Assembly (NCBI GenBank): GCA_023213395.1
Contig: CM041465.1
Location: 124,001 to 188,000, forward strand
Source of the DNA: Cycas panzhihuaensis
Taxonomy: Eukaryota > Cycadophyta
Direction of reading: 5' to 3'
Length of the DNA stretch: 64,000 nt
Shown in pieces: positions 57,360 through 64,000 of this stretch. The translations under genes were made by a program, and so were the position numbers. A model generated the notes under the pieces. It was not told the origin of the DNA, did no database searches, and worked only from the letters and a program-made list of their open reading frames with translations. Positions within the stretch are counted from its first letter, which is position 1, and the number at the start of each line of letters is the position of its first letter.

Positions 57360-59595
57360 AAGGCATATAACTGAGTGGTCTCAAGCAATTGGATAACCTT
57401 CTTTCCTCAGAAGTGACCGCCAAGGTGATGGAGCACCTACGGCCGTGGGAGCGCGAAGGGGAAGGTGACCTTCGCACACCCTTCCCTCTACCATGCGAAG
57501 GACGAGAATCGGGGACCTATCCCGATTCGATCAGATCTTTGTTGAACATCGCGACCACGCTCTCCATGTTTGGGGAACGGTCTCTATGAACAGCCGATCG
57601 AGGTTAGGTCTCGATGTCGCTGGGGACGAGTCGCAGGTGCCGTGCCCAAGAACGCCGCATCGTCATGGAAACACTCCTCGGATGGAACACCAACTCTTCT
57701 CAAGGGGAGGATCGGTCCTCCTTGCTTGAGAAGGTTGGGTGTTGCCCCCTTTGGGGGGCATCGCACGAGAAGTCTGCTAAATAGGTCTATGGGAGGTAGG
57801 CGATGAAGGAGGTTGGAGTTTTAGCTCCTTCATCGTGCGCTCGAATGAGCGAATGGCGGAGGTAAGCGGATCTAGGGTCCTCTCAGTCGGGTGAGAGGTG
57901 GACCTAGCGGGCTGCGAAGGTGTGGTCTCCTTTGCTGGAGGAGGCGCCTCGCGACGTTGCGAGGGCTTGGGAGGTTTCTTGAGACCCGCTTGGATCTCAA
58001 TGGCCTCCAAAGCTAAACACCTCGAGATGGCGGAGTCACACGTGGTTGCCCCCATCTTGAGGATTCTTCCACATGCACTTCGGGCGGCGCATTGACAAAA
58101 GATCCTCTTCAACTCCTCGTGCAATGTGGCCTTGGTGGAATGAAGAAGGTCGTGAAAACGTCGCACAAAGTCACGATTCATCTCATCGTGACCTTGTTTG
58201 AGCGACAGAGCGCCTTCATTCCGCTTTCAATGGGCGAAGCTACGCCAAAGTAGTTGACGAACTCGGCCCACTAACCGCCGGAATGAGGAGATCGAATGGG
58301 CGTGAAGGCGAGAGAACCACTTGAGGGCGCCGCCCGCAAGGACCGCGGAAGAGCTTCATTAAGATATGGTCGAGGCCCAATAGTCGATGCACGCCATGGA
58401 AAAGCTACGCACATGTTCTATTGTTCGCAACGAAGTCCCGCCAAATTTGGGGACTTCAAGAGGGTGAGGTGGCAAGTTAGTTCTCAACGCCTCAGATAAG
58501 GGCATGCCGACCTATAGTCCACGAAAAGGACGGTCCTTGCTCGCTAAAGGATCGACAACCGCCAAAGGGATGGATGGGGTGGCATACCCATCCCTCCTCG
58601 AAAGAGGCCCCTTGTTGGAAAGGGGGTCATGTAGATGTTCTCGAAAGGAGGCGCGCCCTCAGGCCGACGCAGCAGACAGGAGTCACGCCGACGCCTAAAC
58701 AGAGGGTGAGGGACCGGTTTTTGCCCATATGGGCCACCCGTAGGTGGCGCGACCCCATATGGGTGCAACGGTCCACTCCATAGACAGGAGGTGGTTTCCC
58801 TTGCCCCCGCCCCAAGGTTGTGACGTGTAGCCCGGGGCACGAAAGAGAAGGACCACCAACCGTTCTCGACGATGCAGGAGTGGGTCCTACATGGCTACGG
58901 CGGCAAGGCTAGTAGGGCCCCGAGGTTTACTAGGAACGCGCGGCGCCACGCTCGCGTGGCACGCGGCGCTTGGTTTGAGCAAGGCATACTAACCCCGAGT
59001 TGAGGGAAAGATGCGCCGTGTCCCGAGGAAGTGGGACCACGACTAGATTCGCAGCGCAACACTCGCCTTAGAGCCGGGTAGACACCAAGATAGGACGGTG
59101 TGCGCCATGACGATCAATCATCGTAGATGACATGGGCATGGATGAGGAAGACGCCACGCTATGTAGCATCTCCGCTAACCATCTAGAGGCTATTGGCGGC
59201 GAACCGCCGAAAGTACTCATGAGCGCCGACCGCTGGCTACGGAGGGGTATCCTCATAGCCATACGAGGTCGGCGACTTCAAAGTAGGGGACCTCAGGCGC
59301 CTCGTAAGGCTCGCCAGCTGGGGTGGCGGGTCTCACGAGTAGCCTGATCTTCCGCCGCATGAGTGGAAGGCTCAAAATCTTCGGTGGAAATGGTCATCGT
59401 GGTAATAGATGGAATCCTCACCCTCACGTGGATCCCGAACTGACGAAGGGAACTCTGAGTCCTCGTCATGAGATGGTAGGCCCAATCGGACGGTAACCTT
59501 CCATCACGAAACGGGTTCGACGATGGAATGAACGCGCGATCGGGTCTTCTAACAACTGGCAAACCTCGCAAGCTGCCGCGAAACGTCGCATGCAA
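57360..59595 (-). pseudogene. TE3 gag
   Basis: 59293-59595 gives the N-terminal segment (FRGSLRGLPVVRRPD), homologous to that of TE1. 57777-58181 gives MNRDFVRRFHDLLHSTKATL and CLALEAIEIQAGLKKP, nearly the TE1 capsid sequence. A damaged zinc-knuckle region (WCSI, then FHDD in another frame) lies near 57655-57690, with a basic tail beyond. More frame breaks than in TE1. Confidence 0.75.
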
Positions 59596-59747
59596 CGCCC
59601 GCGAGCGTTGTTAGAAAAAGCGAAAAGGAAAAGAAAGGAAAGACCGCAAACCCGCTGGGGTTACCCAACTCAAAACACGTAATGCGAACCTACCTAAAGG
59701 CAAGAGCACCAACACGGCGGGAAGCGATCTAGCTCCCCATCGCGCAG

Positions 59748-59765
59748 CCCCAAAGATGGTCGCCA
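59748..59765 (-). other. TE3 primer-binding site (tRNA not identified)
   Basis: The minus strand reads TGGCGACCATCTTTGGGG one base from the 5' LTR. Homologous to the TE1 site. Confidence 0.65.
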
Positions 59766-59766
59766 A

Positions 59767-62258
59767 TGAAACGCCTCCGCGGAATGCGATCCTACGCCTA
59801 GCAAAGAAATACAAAACACAACATGCATCGGGCTAGACAATGAGGATCTCACCGCTGGTCGCCCATGCGCCGGAGCGGCACGGATCGCAAGGTGCCCGTT
59901 GCCTGTGTAGCCGAAAGCAAGACGAGGCCTTCCTACCCTTCTGATGGCCGGAAGGAAAAAGGAAACCTCAAGGCTTCTCAAGGTGATGAGAAGGCAACGA
60001 GAGGGCAACAAACTCAACGTGCAACGCGTGAAGTAAGGCATGGGTTGGGAAATACAACGAAATGGGTCTTCTGCTCTACGTAATGCAATGTAAAAGAAAC
60101 CAGATGTAAAAGTAAACGAAAATAAAAGACTATTTCCTTTTTCTTTATATTCCCTTCTTTACCTATTAAGCATGTATAAAAGGCAAGAACGCTAAAAAGG
60201 AAAAACAAAGGAAACGCGAGGAATACCGGATCCCATGCTGAGGATGAAGTGCGATCCTCTCCCTGGCGCCTCTTTCCTCTTCCTCCACGCATGCAACGCC
60301 TGCTGGAGGCGATTTAAGGGGGTTTACTTACCTCCCTAAGGCATGCAAAGACCGAATAAAACGAAGGACGAAAAGCAAAGCTCAAACGAAAAGGGAGAAG
60401 AGATACTGCGAGAGCCGACTCAAGAACGTTGATCTCGTGCACCACTCCCTCCTCGACGTGATCCCGCAAACAAACAGAGAGAATGCCTTCCTCTGGGAGA
60501 GGCTACGAAGCACAACAAGATATATGTGTATATACCGAAATGAAATCAACTAAACTAAAGAAACCAAGTTACGCAAAGAACACGTAACCAAAAATGAAAC
60601 AACACCGCAGAAGCATACAAACCGCCAAGCACCACAAAATGTACTATATGGGACCGAGTGTAGCCCCTGGATGGCTAACTCACCCACGAGTGGTCTCCAC
60701 GGTCCGGAAGGTAATGCTAGCAGCAACGAGGTGAGACAGTAGTAACAAAGTTGCCTACACCAAAGGAAAAGAACTCAAACCGACTCTTAGCTTCCCTAAC
60801 CCCTGCTTCCTAAGAAAGAGCGTGATAAAGGAGAGAGAGGACAAGGGACTAACCCTTGGGGAGAAGGATGGCAATGGGGACTAACCCCGCCTATCTCCCT
60901 CTAACCCTCGTGTAACCCTTTATACCGACTAGCTTAGAAAATGGTGAAAGAGAAAGCTAGAAAGGGAAGGACGAGCCTCAAGGAAATGCAAAGAAATGTA
61001 ACCAATCTAAGGGCGCTTATAGTAAGTCACCACTAGCCAAGATTACTTGCATCCAATGACAAAAGAAGATCCCAAAGCAAGTATATGCAAAAGAGAGGAA
61101 GGAAATTGCAAATAGAACAACAAAAAGCAAGGAAAATGCACCAACAAGAGACAAGAAATACCTTGAATGAAGGAGAGCATGATGCATGCACCTTGGCTAC
61201 TTGGAGCAAAGAAAGACAAGCAATGTCTAAGGTCGGTTTTTGGTTTCCTTTGCAAGAAGATGGAAGGAGGGAGCCTGCAAGATGGGAGCTAGAAGTTGTC
61301 CTTGGAGTAGTCTTTCTTGTGAAGAAATGCTTTGGCTCTCTGGGGATTCGTAAGAGAAGGTGAAGCTTGTGATGGAGAGACGAGGGGGCAAAGAATGGCC
61401 CCGCAACTCCAACCGGTAGTAGTAGCCCACTTCACTTCGCCAATCGCCGTGCATGAAAATCTTTAGTTTCGTGTTTTCCTTTGTCTTTGGTAGAGAGTTT
61501 TGCTTAGAAGTCTAGAAAAGTGAACTCAAGAATGAGGCAAATGAATGAAAAAGAGGTTTTATGCCTTGGGCATAGCAAGTGAACGCTGGGGGCCTTGGGT
61601 GCCCAATCAGACGTGAGCCACGCCAGCTGCGAAAAACGCGCCATCGTCATGGGTTTCTTTTTTTAATTTTAACAGATCATGCAAGAAACTTCATGGCATT
61701 AAGTTTACCGCAGACGACCGGGTACCATCAAGAAACTTTGTGGTACCGCTAAGTTTGCGCAGACAAACCCTAAAATTTGAAAAAGAGAAAATGCAACCTA
61801 AAAGTCATAAAAATCAGCTTTTAAGGTAAGAACAAGGGCGAACATGAATTAAATCAACTGGGAAGGCCCAGCAAAGGCAAGCACCAAACGATGCAAAGAG
61901 CCCCAACTAAGGGTTAAACCAGCTTAGGAAGGGTTTGCAACATAAGTGGCACGTCAGAACAAGAGCAAACAGTCGGCGTAAACATCTCGAAAGACCATGG
62001 AGACATCGTGAGTGGCTATACGCCATACGGGGTGTCGCATCCGCTTATGGATGCCCCCGCTGTGAGTCGTCATAGGCTAAGAGGGTGCCGTTAGGCACAT
62101 GCATAATGAACAGGCAAACGAGCACGCGTGCGGTGCAGCACATGTCAATCAAACTATTCTAAATTACCTTAGCAATCATAAGTAAGAAAAGTAAGAACAT
62201 ATACCTGCACAAACCTGTGTCGATGCGTCCCGAGTCCATTCCCGATAGCCGGGAAACA
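59767..62258 (-). repeat. TE3 5' LTR (right)
   Basis: Direct repeat of 52369-54895. Starts TGAAACGCCTCCGCGG and ends GCCGGGAAACA. Confidence 0.93.
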
Positions 62259-62263
62259 CCTAC
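62259..62263. repeat. Target-site duplication of TE3, right
   Basis: CCTAC, mate of 52364-52368. Confidence 0.95.
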
Positions 62264-63120
62264 ACAGCCCGGCGCCACTCCAACTAAGCGACCAACAACA
62301 AGTCCGGACGGGCACGTCCCATGCACGCGAGTTCCTCTATAAATGACGCTTGGGAAAACTCTTTACGAAACACCCTTCGCACGTATCCGTCTCCGTGCCA
62401 ACTGCCCGAACCGGCCGGTCTCGATCGCATAACAAAAATAAGCGTTAGGCTCCGCACCACTGGGAAATCTACGAGGAGCAAGTATACAGAGAGGAGAGAG
62501 GGAACGATCAGAGCGGGGCAGACGCCGTCTTTCAGTTCACGGATACCCTGGGAGGAGTATCCCGTACGAGGCCCTTTACCCTACATGTACCGCCGCCCAA
62601 TCAGGCGACCAACAACAAGTCCGGACGGGCACATCTCGTGCACCCGAGTTCCTGTATAAACAATGCTTGGGTGAATGCTTTACGAAACACCCTTCGCACG
62701 TATCCGTGTCCATGCCAATCGCCCAACCAAATGGCCTCGATCGCATAGCAAAATAAGCCTTAGGCCCGCACCACCGGAAATCTATGAGGAGCAAGCATAC
62801 AGAGAGGAGAGAGGGAACGATCGAGGGGGCGACGCCGCCTTTTCGCTCACTGACACCGAGGAGTATCCCATACGAGGCCCTTTACCCTACATGGCTACGG
62901 CCCAATCAAGGCGACCAACATCAAGTCCGGACGGCACGCCCTGCACGCGAAGTTCCTCTATAAACGACACTTGGGTGAATGCTTTACAAAACACCCTTCG
63001 ACGTATCCGTGTCCGCGCTAACCGCCCGAATCGCTTGGCCTCAATCGCATAGCAGAAATAAGCATAAGGCTCCACACCACTAGGAAATCTACAAGGAGAA
63101 AGCATACATAGACAAGAGAG
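62264..63120 (-). repeat. IGS A-repeat array, copy 2, distal part
   Basis: Resumes exactly where TE3 cut it (ACAGCCCGGCGCC). Markers at about 62568 and 62875. With the proximal part it makes four units, the same number as in copy 1. Confidence 0.88.
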
Positions 63121-63930
63121 GCAACAAACCACCAACAATCGAGCACCATACCGAGACCACAAAGAGAATCCAAGCATGGGGTCGGGGACATGCATCAACA
63201 GACAACTAGAATGGGACTCGAATAAGGCATTATACCGGCCTCGAAAAAACCATTCCATCAGTCGATAATCGCGACATGAAGAGCAATAAGAGAGGCACAA
63301 AAATTATGACAGGGATGAGATTTGACTCTGCAATAACCGCATTGTGAGCAAGCGAACGTGGAAAAGAGGATACACAGAGAGGAACCAATTCGTGACTTCA
63401 GCGAAATCGAAAGATGATAATCTTTACACTGACAAAGGTCACAAAGACTCTTACAAAACACAAAAGTGTCGTGACAAAAGATGCTGCGGAAAATCCATCC
63501 TTAAGGGGCTCTTACGCAAAACAGAGGCGAAAGGGGAAGCGAACAAAGTACTCAAATCAAACAAAGAGAGCATCGAGAGCTTGAGGAGGCGTAACAACCG
63601 CGTAAATAGAGAAACCCATCCGACAAACATGTGCACAAAATTGCTTTATCATCCACCTCAAGCGCCAACAAAAGTCCCGAGGTGGAGTAAACCACAACCG
63701 CCTACAAGCGTAGACTCAGAAGATACATTTATGCGTCAACCCGACCATTATCTCGAATTTAAGGTAACCTCCCGATCGCTGTCAGCAACGGACCGGAGCT
63801 CGCAACTCCTGAGGGACATGTCACCGCATTCAACACCCAAGTATATGGATAGAAACGCGATTCAAACACGTATCTAGGCAACCAAGACAATGGTAAGACT
63901 TGCAATGTAACAAAGGGGAGGACACGCCCA
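63121..63930. other. IGS single-copy block, copy 2
   Basis: Alignable to 7906-8740. The stretch 63251-63592 has no indels against copy 1. An open frame (63344-63877 plus) shares its first 82 residues with 8120-8368 but extends farther because the stop in copy 1 is changed. Confidence 0.7.
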
Positions 63931-64000
63931 ATCCGATTTGCTCGACCGCAACGCCTAACGCACCTCGGCGCGCTACGACATGGACCGAAAACTGGCAACA
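63931..64000. repeat. Start of the IGS B-repeat array of the next unit
   Basis: Begins like 8741 onward (CTACGACATGGACCGAAAAC). Cut by the window end. Confidence 0.75.

Larger units (their letters stand above)
52369..62258 (-). mobile_element. TE3: gag-protease-only relative of TE1 inserted in an A repeat
   Basis: 9890-bp element with 2527- and 2492-bp LTRs (TGAAAYGC at the start, GGAAACA at the right end) and a perfect 5-bp target duplication. On the minus strand: primer site, gag and a protease motif. No RT, integrase or RNase H. Internal region 4871 bp. Gag, the 3' untranslated region and the primer site are clearly homologous to TE1, but the LTR sequences differ apart from similar ends and one 25-bp module. 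It sits about 1.47 kb upstream of the 18S copy 2 start, inside the repeats nearest the ETS. Confidence 0.93.

Noticed and set aside
1-64000. 5S rRNA gene linked within the IGS, as in some gymnosperms
   Set aside because: No 5S-like internal promoter or core was seen on reading either strand. A computed search would be needed to exclude a degenerate copy.
1-64000. CRISPR array, operon or bacterial defence island
   Set aside because: Plant rDNA and LTR retrotransposons explain the window; the tandem repeats lack the repeat-spacer layout.

Overview
The window is nuclear DNA from a seed plant. It is built on tandem 45S ribosomal DNA that runs on the minus strand, with LTR retrotransposons inserted into the intergenic spacer (IGS). 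One transcribed unit is nearly complete on the left (25S cut by the window edge, then 5.8S and 18S, 1-5623) and a second is complete (44774-50895). From 18S 5' end to 18S 5' end the units are 45.27 kb apart. Removing the inserted elements leaves a native unit of about 21.0 kb with an IGS of about 14.9 kb. The 5.8S carries the GAATTGCAGAATCC motif typical of land plants, ITS1 is about 637 bp and the IGS is very long. Angiosperm ITS1 is usually under about 350 bp, so a gymnosperm is my best but unproven guess. No protein-coding host gene was recognised.

Native IGS, reading upstream from 18S on the minus strand (increasing coordinates): a 5' ETS of about 1 kb; four A repeats of about 315 bp; a single-copy block of about 0.83 kb; nine B repeats (dimeric, about 470 bp); a long C array of about 390-bp units that shorten to about 172 bp; a 51-bp array; a T-rich 51-bp-period array; a spacer with a diverged C unit and inverted 51-bp units; then the 3' end of the next 25S.

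Four LTR retrotransposons interrupt this, all with coding strand minus, the same as the rRNA. TE1 (13293-34167, in the C array) is a large Tat-lineage Ty3/gypsy relative. It keeps gag, protease, an extra archaeal-type RNase H and a plus-strand gene remnant, but reverse transcriptase and the integrase core are gone. TE2 (22271-28992) is a fairly intact Ty3/gypsy chromovirus-like element nested in TE1 between gag and protease, with a perfect GTCTC target duplication. TE4 (38985-42380, in the C array) is a small non-autonomous element primed by initiator tRNA-Met. TE3 (52369-62258, in an A repeat, perfect CCTAC duplication) is a smaller gag-protease-only relative of TE1.

Both rRNA copies are damaged at sites that are universally conserved in working ribosomes, and small differences of similar type recur in CNG contexts in the rRNA, the IGS repeats and the LTRs. 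Either these are decayed, silenced rDNA units, or the consensus carries systematic sequencing error in heavily methylated DNA. This ambiguity limits every reading-frame statement made here.
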